Below the pieces are notes generated by a model that saw only the letters and a list, made by a program, of their open reading frames with translations, had not been told where the DNA came from and made no database searches. 64,000 bases of DNA from Aphrocallistes beatrix. Taxonomy: Eukaryota > Porifera > Hexactinellida > Sceptrulophora > Aphrocallistidae. Of this stretch, positions 32,053 through 45,008 are shown piece after piece (within the stretch, counting starts at the first letter, position 1; each line of letters opens with the position of its first letter). Both the position numbers and the translations under genes were made by a program. The stretch is taken from positions 2,542,001 to 2,606,000 of the forward strand of contig OY725505.1 of the NCBI GenBank assembly GCA_963281255.1, written 5' to 3'.

Positions 32053-33030
32053 ATGGGAGCTAGCATTATCTATCAATAATTTTATTCCCCTCATTTTAGC
32101 CTTGGGACGGAGCTCTTCCACGTTTTTTATTAGGTTTGGAAGTACTTTCTCTGTAAAAAACGTTGCGTTCACTGTTTTACCACTTTCAGAATGTATCTGC
32201 AAGACTATTCCACTACTATTGAAGAAGATCGTGTACATGACCTTCGGTTTTCTGAAGTCGGGCCTAGGAATTTGGGCCGGTCTTTCGTCGCCTCTCACCC
32301 ATGATCGCATTTTATACTTGCTGTAAGGGGTTGAATAATAGACACAAGTCTCATCTCCGGTTATAACTTCAGCTAGGCGTCTAGGATCACAACCGTCATA
32401 GGTTTCCAGGAGTTTCTTGGCAGTCTTTACACGTGCGAGCTTTTGTTGATCGCCGAGGTTATTTGGGACCCACTTACCGCAAATGGATCGGAAACCAAGC
32501 TGAGTAGTCAGAATGGAAAGAATGGCCCCCGATGAAATCTCCATACTCTGCTCTAACTGCTCGATTGTTATACACTTATCTTCCCTGACTTTGCTCTCGA
32601 TTAGAGCAACATTCTCTGGGGTGCTGACGGACACCGGTCTCCCAGATCGAGGTAGATCTGACACGTCTGTATTTCCAGACTGAAATCGTGCAGCCCATCG
32701 CTCGACCGTTGATCTGGAAGGGCAGTCCATGCACAATACCTCCTGCAACTCTTTGTAGATGAGTACCGGCTGGATGCGGAGTTTTGTGCGAAACTCAATG
32801 TAAGCTCTCCGTTTCAGATTAAAATTGTCATCCTTGGAAGCCATAATTTTACCAGTATGTTGAAATGATGTGTGAATAAATTGATCAGAAATTTGTAATT
32901 TTCATTCAATCAAGCTAAGATTTTCAGTAAATCAAGCTAAGATATATGGTTGTCTTATAGATAAAAATTGATTTGTTTACTATTATAGTTTGTGAAATAT
33001 ACCATGACCCGCAAGACTTATTGAACGACC
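32053..33030 (-). mobile_element. Mariner transposon 1, 5' part with open transposase, truncated by gap
   Basis: The transposase starts at 32844 (MASKDDNFNLKRRAYIEFRT). It has a mariner helix-turn-helix region ('ERWAARFQSGNTDVSDLPRSG' in part, with 'GRPVSV'), the first catalytic Asp in 'VITGDET', and the second in 'LLIDNASSH' just before the gap. The open frame is intact for about 263 codons. The outer end reads GGTCGTTCAATAAGTCTTGC on the minus strand, next to TA at 33031-33032, as expected for a mariner terminal repeat. The third Asp and the other terminus are lost in the gap. It may be a young copy. Confidence 0.85.
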
Positions 33031-33032
33031 TA

Positions 33033-34021
33033 GTACACTCTCAAGATAGCTCCAAGGTAAGTATGAATCAAAAGGATAGCTTTTTGTAATCTGTATGTAT
33101 CGTTGAGTACCCAATATAAGAAATCCTTCTCACTGCTCATTCTTTGCACAAACAACGCCTGGCTACATTCAAGTAGTGGAGGTTCCCCCTTGTGAAGATG
33201 CAAAATCAATTAGAATATTTATTTTTTTTCTCAGTAATCCGCAGACATAATTTCTTGCACTTTTGACCTTCACTGAACTCGGTGACCATGTGCAATTTCC
33301 ACCATTTAGATGACCGATTAAGCCCATGAACCAATTAAAACAAATAAAAATAGATAAGCGTGCAAAGGTGTACTGGGAATTATATCGATATCAGATAAAG
33401 GAACATGCGTGAGATCAAAACGTTGATCGCTAGTTAGAGAGAGAAATTCTTCCTCATTGACTTCCTGGAAGAGAACCTTTGGCATCGCCGATAAACCTGT
33501 TTATTGGAAAACCATCGCTGACTAAGTCTACATCGTGAATCTGTTTGAATGTACCAGTACGAGTGTTATGTTGGCTTAGTATCCCACTGAGCACACTTGA
33601 AGTGTAAATTTGAGAACTTTCCCAATGTCCGATTTGGATAAATTCGGTGTTATTGGAAAGAGGAGGAAGCGACGTTTATGAAAATGTAACATTCTATTTT
33701 TTCACCTTTTAGTTGATAAAATTTTATAGTCGAACCGAGCACAGCCTCAACCAATAATTTTAGTAGTTTATCTCAAAAATTATAATTCAAGAGCTTGCAC
33801 TCATATTTCTGAATAACCGACGTTTATGCAGTTTAAATTTCATAAGCATTCAGTTAAGTTCGGACGTTTACCCCTCCTGATAGTATCAGAGTGAGCATGC
33901 TTTAAGCTCTGATTTTTCAATATATTCAAGATGTAATTCCGCTGGATGTATTATTATTGATAGAATAGACACGGACGTTTTAAGAGACGTGATTTGAATC
34001 GTCTAAATTCATTAGTTTCTT
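33033..34021. other. Unassigned interval with one weak minus-strand exon candidate
   Basis: No supported gene. On the minus strand, 33496-33318 follows an acceptor-like AAACAG and stays open for about 59 codons; one section reads 'MPKVLFQEVNEEEFLSLTSD'. I recognise no family and no partner exons. Otherwise the stretch is AT-rich. Confidence 0.25.
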
Positions 34022-34829
34022 AGGACAACCTCATCAAAGTTCACTAAAAATCCGAAATTTTGAATGCTGACTTCTGGCGACTTTTCCTACATTTTTATCT
34101 AGCTTTCAGGGTTAATACTCCATCAAAGTATTCTTTATTACCTTATATCTTATTTTAAATAATAAAAACATAGGGCTGCTAATCGATTTTTTGAAATATT
34201 CCATTTTTAATCCATCCATATTCGAGCATCTTCCACAATAGGAAATTGTATTCCAGCAACTCTATACTGTATACACAGAAGTGATTGTATAAAGATAAGA
34301 CTATTAACTAAAGTGATACAATGACTGTCTTTCTTGCTTGAAGTTATAGTTCCAATAATTTTACTTTACTTTTAATCTTATAATTAGAATACTTGACAGG
34401 TAGTCCTGACTCCTGATTACAACATCGATGTTTTACACTGCAGAATTACGTAGGTATATAATGCACTCATTTCGAAACTTTGAGAAATCGCTCATATTTA
34501 CGAACATATCTTATTTATTATATTGACCTTTTACTAACATCTGAAATCGTGTTTATTTTTTTGATATTTTTTTTATCATTATCACATCACCATTAACAAA
34601 TTTATGGAACATTCATACAAAGGTAAGTGAAAGATGGAATGTTTTGGAGACTTTAGATAATTTTTGATCTTAAAATGTTTTAGATCTCCCTAAAGATCTT
34701 TCCAAGCTTGTCAGTGTCTTGACTGAGAAATAATCTACTTTTGATGCACTGCAAAAGAAATTAGCTTTCCGTGGAGACTCATTATGGAGTGAACTGTCCA
34801 AATCAAATTATGGTCGGAACAGACAAGGT

Positions 34830-36330
34830 TTGAGACATAAACTTTATCTCAAGTGGAAAAATAACTCGCATAATATTCGGGGAATTTTGGAGCGCCACCT
34901 CTCCCCCACTAAGACTAATGATATCTCCAAAGAATTAAATGATGAAAGACTTGAGGTATGTATTCGTATGGATTTGCTTTCTAATGAAATGAGAACTTCC
35001 CTAATATATATCTTCAATCGTCCTGAGGGATATTTGTGTTAGGATCCAAGAGAATGATTCGACAGCTAAGTTATTTTCTAGTGAATTAGATTGGGAGTCG
35101 ATCGAGAACGATTTATACGATGATAATTTGTTAATTGTTTACTCCTCTGTCGCATCTGAATTGGATGTATGTATATACTGAACTAAAAGAGAAATTTCAG
35201 GGGTTTGATCTTGATTCTGAATATAGCATGGTAAAGTCATTATACAACGTTTTTATTAATTGTGAAGCTAAACTGTGGGTTGATGGTTGTATTTTTCATG
35301 GTTGTAATGAACTACTAGATATTATTCCAGGGTTTGTTCAATTTACTGATATAAATCTAGTTAATTGCTGTGAGGACTTCACATCTAATATATTAAATAG
35401 ATTTAGTGATAAATTGATAGAACGAAGTACATTGGTTGTAATGTGGATCGTATCTACATTACAGTTAAACAATGAGTTAAGGTGTAGATCAATAGGTAAT
35501 TTGTTTGATAAAAATCACGTTTTGTTGAGTAGTGACATGCTTTCAGAATTCGTTACTTGGATACAAAAATTAAGAAAAGAATTTCATAATCATGGTGTTG
35601 AGGTTTTGAGATCTCTATATACCGAATGTTTAGTAAAATTAGAGAAAGATTTGTTTTTAGATGTTTCTTGTCCTCATAATGTGCCTATCCCCTTATTGGG
35701 AAATGAAGAATTTGAAATAGATCTTATTGATTCCTGCAACAATTCAATATCTTTGCAGGAATCAATAAGATCTATTGACAGCCATGACCAATTTACTGGT
35801 GAATTTTATCTTGATAATGGAGAATGGAACAGCATTTACTATACAGATGTCGAAGGTAGAGGTCGACTTAACAGAAACTGGACTAATTTAATTTCAAATA
35901 AATTTTCCATAGTAAATTCTTTTTGTGTACTTAAGTTTAAAAATTATTGGATTAAGAAAAATTCTAGTCGAAAAGTAAAATCTTCATTTTTTCAAGCCTC
36001 TGCAGTTTGTAAATTCTCTAATTGTTACAGTTTTTATTTCACAATTGAAGATGATGTTACATCACTAGATTATGTATAATAATCCAATATACCAGTGCAT
36101 TATAGGTGTGAAGGTATTTTTTCTTCAGAACACTCAGATGGTATGACGAACTATGCTCGTCATTTATCTTGTAGTGAAAGACAAAAAATGGGGGAGAATT
36201 TAATGCAAAATACTACTACGAATACTTTTCATTAGCAGGTTAATAGTGTAGATAATTTTTTAGAATTTAATAATGGTAATTTTAATAATCTAAAATCACA
36301 AAATTGTTTACGTTAAATTAAGTCAAAAAC
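34830..36330 (+). pseudogene. N-terminal part of the large element's transposase, broken
   Basis: Two open blocks, 34830-35042 ('MRHKLYLKWKNNSHNIRGIL') and 35135-36079 (314 residues), are separated by stops or a frame change. A third short block near 36101-36190 reads 'HYRCEGIFSS' and 'NYARHLSCSERQK', with a C..H..C pattern like the zinc finger upstream of the DDE core in related elements. The large middle block has no motif I can name. At least three breaks lie between 34830 and 36350. Confidence 0.55.
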
Positions 36331-36349
36331 TAGATTTTCAAACAATGAT

Positions 36350-39245
36350 ATGCTAGATATTATTGCCACCCAAAAATATTTCCGCTTACTCCTACATGAA
36401 GGTTTGATCCCTGGATATATACAATATATCGCACAAGAACCATATGTCATTAATTTATATTCACAAAAACAGATAGATGTTTTAAAGCTTAATAAAAAAC
36501 AAAAAAATGTTCTGAATTTGGATGCGACTGGATCTTTAATATTTAAACCGCCATTTTGTTCGAATATAATATTTTACTATGCGCTAACATTGCAGCACCC
36601 CGAATACCGCACTAGTCCTGTACCTATAGCTGAAATGATCAGTAGCAATCATGGTGCAGCTGAAATTACTCATTTTTTAAATAAATGGGTATTAACTAGT
36701 AAGTTAATAATGAATAGAGAAATAAAGATCGTTCAAATCGAATTGGATTATAGTTGGGCCATGATGCACAGTGCATGCATTTCATTTAACAAAATAAATG
36801 TTTTAAGCTACCTTGATAAGTGTTGGGAAGTAGTAAATAATGTCAAACCTGAATTTAGCTTTAGTACAGTCCTTCATCTTTGTTCTGTACATATTATGCA
36901 TCGTATACAGGTGGTTAAGAAATTGATGTCCCTTTTTTGAAATCAAATAAGATTATTAATTAACCAAATTAATCGTGTTTTAGCTTCAAATTCTCTTTCT
37001 ACATACTGTAAATAATAGAATTTATATTCATTCTAAAAAGTGTTGATACAAAAAAATCATTTTGTTCAAATATCATTAGTTCTCATAGACTAGAAATAAT
37101 CATGGTCAAAGAAGTAACTCTAGCCGCCCGTACACGTGCAGTTTGCATGATAGAAGCTGGAATTTTTATTAAAAAAGTTGCCAAAGATATAGGGGTATCT
37201 GTCCGTACCATTCGGCGTTGGTTGCTGAGGTTCAAGGCTGGTGAATCACTACAGAACAGGGGGGGGCCGTGGAAGAAAAACGTCCGTCACTATGGTGCCC
37301 AAAGTGGTCATTGCCAAGACAATCGGTAAAAAAATGAAATCCACAAGACTTATCTCCAGGAATCTTAAATCTAAAGGGTTTTCTATCTCCCACGTGACGG
37401 TACACACGTATTTACGCAAAAATCTGAAAGTTCGATCATTCAAACCTCAGGTTCAACCCAAATTGACGGAAAAACAGAGGACAGCTCGCCTAAAATTCTG
37501 TAATGAGAGAAAGAATTGAACAATTGAAAACTGGCAGAGGGTTTTATTCTCGGATGAGTCCGCCTTCGAGTTATTTCACACTCCAAATAAGCAAAACGAC
37601 CGAGTTTGGGCAAAATTAAGTGTCAATGTCCCCCCGACTGAAAAGGTCAAATTTCCTGGAAAGGTCATGGTGTGGGGTGTGATGTCATATCAAGCACTCT
37701 CACACCTCCACATAATCCCCAAAGGGCAAACTATGACATCAGAATACTGTGTAGAAACAATATTGAAACAATCTCTAACATCCACTATGCTTCGAACGAG
37801 AGATTCAGGGACTATTCTGGAGAAAAAAATGTTGCCAGAAAGGTCTAAAGCGATATTTCAACAAGATGGGGCCCCAGCACATACCTCTAAGAAAAGCCAG
37901 GAATGGCTAAAAACAATATACCGGGATTTTGGACTAAGGATATATGGCCTGCGAACTCGCCAGACTAAAATTCTATTGAAAACGTCTGGCCAATTTTGCA
38001 AACCAAGCTAGATTCAATGGAGCGTGCAACAAACCTAAAAATGTTAGAAAATCAACTAATTGAAGCCTGGAAGGAATTCTCACCAGTGACCCTAGAGAAA
38101 CTCATAGCGGGGATGCCTTCTCGCATTAAAAAATGATTTTAATTAAATGGAGATTACATAGGAAAGTAAATAGTACACCTTTCTAGTTTGCATTATTGTA
38201 GTAATATGTATGGTACAAAATGGGACATCAATTTCTTAACATCCTGTAAGTTATAATATAGATAAAAAATTTAAAATAGAAAATAAAATTAAAAAAGTAA
38301 TATTACATGCTATTGGTACAATGGTTAAGAGTAATAATATGGAGGAGATAAAACTTGTTTTTGAGTCTCTTTGTCATTTATTATACAGCGAAGTGAATTC
38401 TTCTTATGTAGGAGATGGTCTAGTTAATTCAGAGAGGTTAATAAAGGGAGAGATAAAAATAGACAGTTTCCATCCTGAAACACTTGATGAGGAATCGATA
38501 ACGAGGGAAATTTGTGAAACATACAAGAAAAAATAGCCTTTTGGAAGAGATTTTGATAATATTTTTAATACATGCCTAAATATGATTAAGTTAGCACCTC
38601 AAAATGAAAAAAAGATTACTAAAAAGATTAAAAATGCATTTTATTATCCAGAAATTCTTGACTATTTAATGACTTATTATTTTCCTTTGCTTCCCTTTTG
38701 GACAGGAATCATTTTAAGCAAGATTAATGATAGCACAACTGATAGTAACGCCATTATTGAAAATTGTTTTAGAATTGTAAAATATTCCATTTTCAAATCT
38801 GAAACTAATATTAAAGCTGGAGACTTTATTCGTACGATATTTACTCATATTGATGATAGATTAGCAACTTTTAAATTTGTATTTCAGCCCTTGGCAGATA
38901 AGGTGTTCAAGTCTAAAAAGAGGCAGTATGAAGTAATTAACGAGGAGGAATGTCAGGAAGAATGGGGGAAAAGAAAAAAACTTAGGCGGAGTTACATTAA
39001 ATCAGTTCCTAGTAAAAAAATAGAAAAAGTATTCGATAGTTTTAAGGTTGGTTTATTTTCTGTTCCAAATAAAAAGAAGAGGGTATCATCTATAGTGAAT
39101 TCAGGGGCTAAGAAAGCTAAAATTGATGAATCTCTTGAGACACAAGTAGTTCTTCCTCAAGCTGATATTGAAATACTCACTGACTTAGACGTTTTAGCAG
39201 TCGTTAATTTAGACTTCTTATTACCACCATTCAAACCTTTGTCAA
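36350..39245 (+). pseudogene. DDE catalytic core of the large element, interrupted by Tc1
   Basis: Block one (36350-36907) has the first Asp in 'LNLDATGSLIFKP', the second in 'IELDYSWAMMHSACISF' and a Cys/His pair in 'HLCSVHIMHRI'. The Tc1 lies at 36908-38246. After it, 'YNIDKKFKIENKIKKVILHA' and 'TMVKSNNMEEIKLVFESLCH' continue the same frame. Frames at 38321-38536 and 38582-39301 carry on with 'SNAIIENCFRIVKYSIF', a likely third-Glu motif, and a basic KKRK-rich tail. One stop (38534-38536) separates these last blocks. The 3' end of the final frame runs into a MITE, so the real homology ends near 39245. Confidence 0.65.
36908..38246 (+). mobile_element. Tc1-like transposon, broken copy, TA target duplication
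   Basis: Length 1339 bp. The ends are CAGGTGGTTAAGAAATTGAT and its inverse, with TA at 36906-36907 and 38247-38248. The transposase has an N-terminal helix-turn-helix ('VSVRTIRRWLLRFKAGESL' at 37102-37329), first Asp in 'LFSDESAFELF', second in 'QQDGAPAHTS', and a degraded 'NSPD-NSIENVW' third site. It is broken by a frameshift in the G-run near 37260 and by stops near 37519 and in the third catalytic motif. It sits inside the DDE core of the large element and is therefore younger. Confidence 0.9.
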
Positions 39246-39249
39246 GTCT

Positions 39250-39712
39250 TGGTAAAACTAATGAAAGTATTTGCACACTTCATTATCTCACGTTGATTTA
39301 ATACTAAATGGGTCTATTTATGAAGATTAAAACTCCGAAACGGCAAGTGGTACAACTAATCGGGTTTCAGATTCGAATTATTATTGTAGGATATTTCTAA
39401 TCAATTATTAATTCCCAATGTTTTCAAATTATCAATCACTGCCACCTTGTGCCACATTTGTCCCTTTTTATCACTATACAATTATGGTGATGTACTACCT
39501 CTTGTGTCACAGGTTGATAATTTTACTCATTGGGTTGAGCAATTTATTAGAAATATCCTACAATAACTAATTCGAATGCGAAGATTTCGAATCTGAAACC
39601 CGATTAGTTGTATCACTTACCGTTTCGGAGTTTTAATCTTCATAAATAGACCCATTTTAGTGTTAAATCAACGTGAGATAATGAAGTGTGCAAATACTTT
39701 TGTCTGGGTACT
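39250..39712. mobile_element. MITE, Tc1/mariner-like, about 460 bp, inside the large element
   Basis: The inner inverted repeat runs from 'gtatttgcacacttcattat' at about 39268 to its inverse at about 39680. The right end reads AAATACTTTTGTCTGGGTAC-TGTA. The left terminal 15 bases have diverged. 'cacaggttgataattt' and 'acccgattagttgtatcact' are inside. The same TIR style (ACAAAAGTATT next to TA) marks copies near 3945, 45826, 51372, 55110 and 60047. Confidence 0.65.
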
Positions 39713-39789
39713 GTAGAAGTATGCAAGGAATTTGGGCTTCACTTTGTGAAATCAATAACTACGTACTACATATGAAAACAGTAACAACA

Positions 39790-39947
39790 AAATATTTAAT
39801 TTGAATGAATTAGTTCCTATATCCACTTATCAAGTACCGAAGGATGGGAATTGTCTATTTTCATCTCTCTCTTATTTAATTACTGGTACTATTGATTATT
39901 ATCATAAATACGTATTTGAACCCAACCCTGCCATACGTGAACAATGA
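39790..39947 (+). pseudogene. OTU-type cysteine protease fragment of the large element
   Basis: The reading 'LVPISTYQVPKDGNCLFSSL' followed by 'SYLITGTIDYYHKY' is the start of an OTU domain, with catalytic Asp and Cys in 'DGNCLF'. The frame ends at 39945-39947, before the His that completes the site. OTU domains cleave ubiquitin-like conjugates and are carried by several animal DDE transposons. The rest of the domain was probably separated by later insertions (40000-42700). It is a remnant. Confidence 0.7.
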
Positions 39948-41042
39948 CTCTAGCATGTCTATACAGATACTGGTGTATGGAAATTTCTAGACCGTCTCTA
40001 TATCAGTGTTCACTTGTAGACATCCAACACCCCTATTCATTACGATATTTATACCAGTATAGGTTGCTCAAGGTAGGCTTCCCTAAGTGCAGATTTATAA
40101 TGGGATTTGTCTGGTTTGGGGCTCAAAATTGGAAAAGGCGTACTTCTGATAGCCTTCCACAGTTATGGTCGGAGTAAGATTAGAGGGAGTTTAATAATTT
40201 TTCTAAGCCCCATAAACCCCATAAACTTTGCTTAGTAATGGCGAAAATATATATACTCAAATCATTTGTTGCAGAAGAGTAAACATTAACATTTATTACG
40301 TGTAAAGGATTCTGGCTGACTCAAATCCTAGTTCACAAAGTACATATAACTATATTAAATTGTCGTGGATTCTAACATAACAACGCCCACTACAAACAAT
40401 ATTAGAAAATAAAATTTTCTATTGAAAGCAATTCCAATGAATACAACCTCAGTACCATCAGAAGTTTCATATCAGGAGTTGGTCTAATTTGAAAGATATT
40501 TTTGTGCTTCTTTTCAATATTTTTTGTTCTGATTTATATTATATATTTTACATTTTTGGATAATATATTTACCTATGTTCTTTTTATAATATATTTTTAT
40601 TGTTTTATTATGTATTTTGTATGTATTATTTGTTCTATTGTGTATGTTATAGCCAGGAGTCTCACTATCCTTAGGTGCTACTAGTAAAAAAATGATAAAA
40701 ACTGGTTCTAGTAGCTCGTTACATTGCCTTCGAATTAACCCTCCAGTGGGAAGTGAGCTCGTACCTGGCCAAATTAATGTGTATTCTTTGTGGATTACAA
40801 ACATTAAAATTATATACTTTATTCTATTCTCCTTTGGAATGTTTCCCTAACTGTGATCCGAGACCCAAAAAGCGAAGTATTATGGTAATTGGGATCATTG
40901 TCCTTCATAAAAGCTAGAATGGCTTAAAGAGATTGGGGAACATTATTATTTTCTACAAATGATAACATTAAATCCTATTTAAGCTTGAGACCTTCATAAT
41001 TATAAAGATATCGCGGTCGAATGCAATAATATATATTTAGTA
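39948..41042. other. Decayed interior of the large transposon
   Basis: I see no recognisable domain in this 1.1-kb stretch. It includes a T-rich run (about 40500-40640) and short frames without protein-like features. It lies between the OTU fragment and the mariner and is presumably eroded element sequence or an unidentified insertion. Confidence 0.35.
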
Positions 41043-42366
41043 CGAGGGGGGGTAGAAAAGTTCCCGGAAATTATTAAGGAAATTTATAATTGGACTTGGA
41101 TATTTTAATGTATTGTTTATTATTTTTCAACATAATCTCCTTTAACTGCTGAAACACTTTTTCCAGCGTTCCACCCAACCTGCATATGAACTTTCGTACC
41201 ATTCTGGAGGAGTACCGCTGACCCACTGATATACAGCACTTCCAATCGCAGACCTAGAGCTATAATGGTTCCCTTTCAAATTCCTTTTCAGTGTAGGGAA
41301 TAGTGCGAAGTCGCTAGGTGCCAGATCAAGTGAATATGGTGGATGGGGTAGTATTTCAAAGTCTAGTACATGAATCTTTGCGATTGACTTGTGTGCAGCA
41401 TGTGGTCTTGCATTATCCATGTGGAGCAAAATCACCTTCCTGATCTTTCCACGCCGTTTTTCTTTAATAGCAGGGTGTAATTTCTCTATTAAAATGTTGA
41501 TAAAGTAGTCACTGTTGATTGTTTGTCCCTTTGGCAAGTAGTCTACTAGTATAACTCCTTGGATATCCCAGAATACGGACGCCATGACCTTTTGTTGCGA
41601 TTTATCAACTCTAAACTTCTTCGGGGGAGGACTGCTGGTGATCTTCTACTGAGAACTCTGCTGTTTTGTCTCTGGATCATAGAAATAAATCCAAGTTTCG
41701 TCCATAGTTATTATTCGATCGAGAAACTTCTTCTGCTCAGCGTTGTACCGTCGAAAGGTATCCTCACTTATTTCCATGCGGACACGTTTCTGATCATTAT
41801 TAAGCATTTTAGGGACCCATATAGCAGATACTTTATTATACTCAAGACTTCGTGCAAAATTTCAACAATACTAGGCCTTGATATCCCTGTACACTCCTCC
41901 AAAAGATCCAAAGTGATTCTTCGATCTGCTTGAACCATTTCATCTATTCGATTGATGTTTTGCTGAGTAACCGAGGTTATTGGACGACCGCTCCGTTTGT
42001 CATCTTCAAGGCTTATTCGGCGAGAACGAAAAACGTTCAACCCAGTCATATATGGCGGTTTTCCCTAGAGCTGCATCACCGTAAACAGCTTCCAGCCGTT
42101 TTACTATGTTAGAAGCATTCTCACCTTCGCTAACCAGGAACTTTATTACGGCTCTCTGCTCAAACTTAGAATTTTCAATCAGTGGTTTTGAAGCCATTGC
42201 CATCGTGGGGTGATATTCTAGAATTGAGAAACCGGAGAAAATTTTAACCATGTTACATTTTAAAAAGTACTCGTTAGTGACAATTATATCATAGAATTTG
42301 TATTGTGGGTCATGTTAAATACCTCTCTACGAGCAAAATTTCGGGAACTTTTCTACCCCCCCCTCG
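41043..42366 (-). mobile_element. Mariner transposon 2, broken copy, TA target duplication
   Basis: Length 1324 bp. The ends are CGAGGGGGGGTAGAAAAGTT and its near-inverse, flanked by TA at 41041-41042 and 42367-42368. Minus-strand pieces: N-terminal helix-turn-helix ('MASKPLIENSKFEQRAVIKF' and 'KTAIYDWVERF', from 42251), 'EDDKRSGRPITSVTQQNI', first Asp in 'ITMDETWIYFYD', second in 'LLHMDNARPHAA' and third in 'PPYSLDLAPSDFALF', i.e. DD34D. It has at least two frame breaks (near 42006 and 41768) and a stop before 41585. It is not closely similar to mariner 1. Confidence 0.9.
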
Positions 42367-42489
42367 TATATTAGGTATACTTTAAAAGATTCCGATTTCT
42401 TAATTAAGGATTCAAAATAGGTATATTTAACCTTGATCAAATTTGGTTAAAGGTACTCATGTTTTGGATGAATTAGGAATACCATTACA

Positions 42490-42657
42490 TACTTACATGT
42501 AAACATGAGCCATAATAAAAGCGTTTAATTTCGTGGGACATGGCGAGACGCATTAGGAAAATATTATACAAATAATTTTAAAAAAAGCGGGACACTTGTG
42601 GAAATTAGAAGACTAGGTCCAGCCAAAAAGGGACAATTGGCAAGTATGCCATTAGAG
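42490..42657 (-). repeat. Degenerate copy of the CATACTTGCCAAC MITE
   Basis: The right end reads GGGACAATTGGCAAGTATG, the inverse of the left end of the 59830-60024 element. 'cgtgggacatggcgagacgc' inside corresponds to that element's 'gcgtcccgccatgtcccgcg' region. It is more diverged than the 59830 copy. Confidence 0.55.
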
Positions 42658-42718
42658 CATTACAGTAAGTAATTTTCGATGGCATGTATGAATAAATAAT
42701 ACAACTTAATCTCTAAAG

Positions 42719-45008
42719 CAGTGATTCTCAAAGTGGGCCGTAGAGCCCCCCAGGGGGCGCTGAAAGGTTGTTGGGGGGTGCTATAATGTAAGGGGGCGCT
42801 GGGGAGGCGCTAATGTGTTTTGTTAGCAATACATCTACGATACTTGAACCAAAAATGTGTATTCCAGAATATTGATGGTCAATCTTTGAAACAAATTTCA
42901 ACATTCACTGTGGTTGTTAGAGCTAGACAGTACAATAATCACTGTCAATGGTTTCCCATGACTAAACAATACAATGATTAGTAATTTACACTGTCAATGG
43001 TTTCCCGTGACTAATTAATACAATAATTACACTGTTGATGGCTTACGGAATCATAACAAGTTGACCACCATGTTGTTTTTTCAAAACAAATATAAAGGTC
43101 ACCGAGTGAGTAAATTATTCTCAATCACAGAAAATGAACAGTAAAAAGAAATGTAGACAATATAGTGCTGATTATATAAAATATGGATTTGTTAAATCTC
43201 CAAGCAATGAACAACTCCCGATGTGCCTACTTTGCGAACAAGTTTTTTCTAATGAAGGAATGGATCCATCAAGAATGATCGATCATTTGAAATCGCGTCA
43301 CAGTGACAAGAAAGATAAAGATGTAGAAGTTTTCATTAGCTTGAGAGACAATCGCTGTTAATGTTCAGAAAAGTGGACTCACAAAACAATGATGGCTTGA
43401 TTGCATCGTATAACATTTCGCTACTAATTGCTAAAGCTGGAAAGTCACATACAATTGGTGAACAACTTATTCTGCCCGCAATCCAGGAAGCACTTACCAC
43501 TGTCATGCATACGGACGGGCGTAGTCTGATTAAGTCAACTCGATTGAGTGACGAGGCGAATACATAGTATGATGGCTAATGACATCGAGAAAACAATCTA
43601 CGATATTCTTAAAACGACAGAATTTTCGCTTCAAATCGATGAATCCACAATGCCAGGTAACGAAGCACTGGTCCTAGCATATGTCCGCTTTATTCAGGAA
43701 GATAATTTGGTCGAAGAAATGTTGTTTGCTAGACCTCTTTTGACTGATTCAAAATGTGAATCCATTTTCAAAATTTTGGATAATTTCTTCCAAAAAAGAA
43801 ATCCCCTTTTGTAATATTATTGCGTGTGCCACAGATGGGGCTCCTGCTATGGTCGGCCGACATCGTGGATTTATTGCATAGTTTAAAAATGCTGTTCCTA
43901 ACGTTTTCGCCGTACACTGCATCGTTCATCGAGAACATTTAGTAGCAAAACCCTTAGTCATCGCCTACACAACTCTTTGCATATCGTCATAACAGCTGTC
44001 AATAAAATAAAGTCTTCTGCACTCAAGGACAGAATATTTCGCCAACTCTGCCATACTAACGAAATGGAATTCGAACGTCTGCTTCTACACACCGAAGTGA
44101 GAAGGCTTTCAAAAGAAAAATGTCTCTGCCGGTTTTACAGCTTATTTGACACCATTGTAGAAATCTTACAGGAGGACAATCTGGAGCTAATGCAGCTTGT
44201 TCTATCGACAAAATCTGATATCGCTTACATAGCTGACTTATATGAGAAGTTTGACACAATGAACCTGCAAATACAAGGCAACATGGTCACTCTAGTCAAA
44301 TGCAAAACCATTGTTAGCTCCTTTATTGGGAAGCTAAAGTTATTTAAACAAAACATTGGTCGACGGGAATATTATCAGTTTCCTCGTTTAACAGAGCTCA
44401 ATCTTATAGAGGATGACTTACTAGCTTACTGCGAACATCTCGAAGTCCTTAAAGAGGATATGATTACGAGATTTACAGATTTGCTAGAACTTAAACCACC
44501 TGATTGGATTATTGGTCCATTTAGTGTGGACATTGATGAAGTTTCACTAGAATTGCAAGAAGAATTAAGCGATATGCATAACGACTAAAAAGATGGGTTA
44601 TGAACGGTTTTGGTCGGAAATGTCAACACGAAGCAAGTTCCCAAATATGTGGAAGGTGGCGAAATTGCTGACTTTGGCGTTCCCTGCATCATATCTCGTG
44701 GAGAGGGGTTTTAGCGCCGTTACCCAACTGTTAACAAAACAGAGAAACAGGTTGGATATTCCAAAGAGTGGTGATTTACGATTGCTTTTAACAGATATGA
44801 GGCCAAACGTGAAAAAAATTATTGAAGAGCATCACACACAAGTGCACCCCCTTCGCATTGATTTATAAATTATATTCTATAAACACACTTCTATAATTAA
44901 AATTAGTACAAAAATGACAAAATTTTGGTTAGGAGAAGGGGAGGGGGCGGTGTCGACAGTAAAATCCTGATTAGGGGGCGGTGTGCTAAATTAGTTTGAG
45001 AAACACTG
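42719..45008 (+). mobile_element. hAT transposon (ZBED-type transposase), broken copy, 8-bp target duplication
   Basis: Length 2290 bp. It starts CAGTGATTCTCAAAGTGGGC and ends GTTTGAGAAACACTG, flanked by the perfect 8-bp duplication CTCTAAAG at 42711-42718 and 45009-45016. Reading begins at 43134 with a BED-like zinc finger ('MCLLCEQVFSNEGMDPSRM', 'HLKSRHSDK'). The middle has 'TEFSLQIDESTMPGNEALV', and the C-terminal dimerisation region has 'FPASYLVERGFSAVTQLLTK'. It is interrupted by several stops or frame changes (near 43361, 43567, 43814 and 44588). It belongs to the ZBED5/FAM200-like branch of hAT. It lies within the large element and is younger than it. Confidence 0.9.

Noticed and set aside
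31650-32326. Several long frames spanning the N run
   Set aside because: They are open only because N codons are not stops. Only the minus-strand mariner part right of the gap is real.
40502-40804. Overlapping frames in a T-rich stretch
   Set aside because: Low-complexity TTTAT runs produce hydrophobic peptides by chance.
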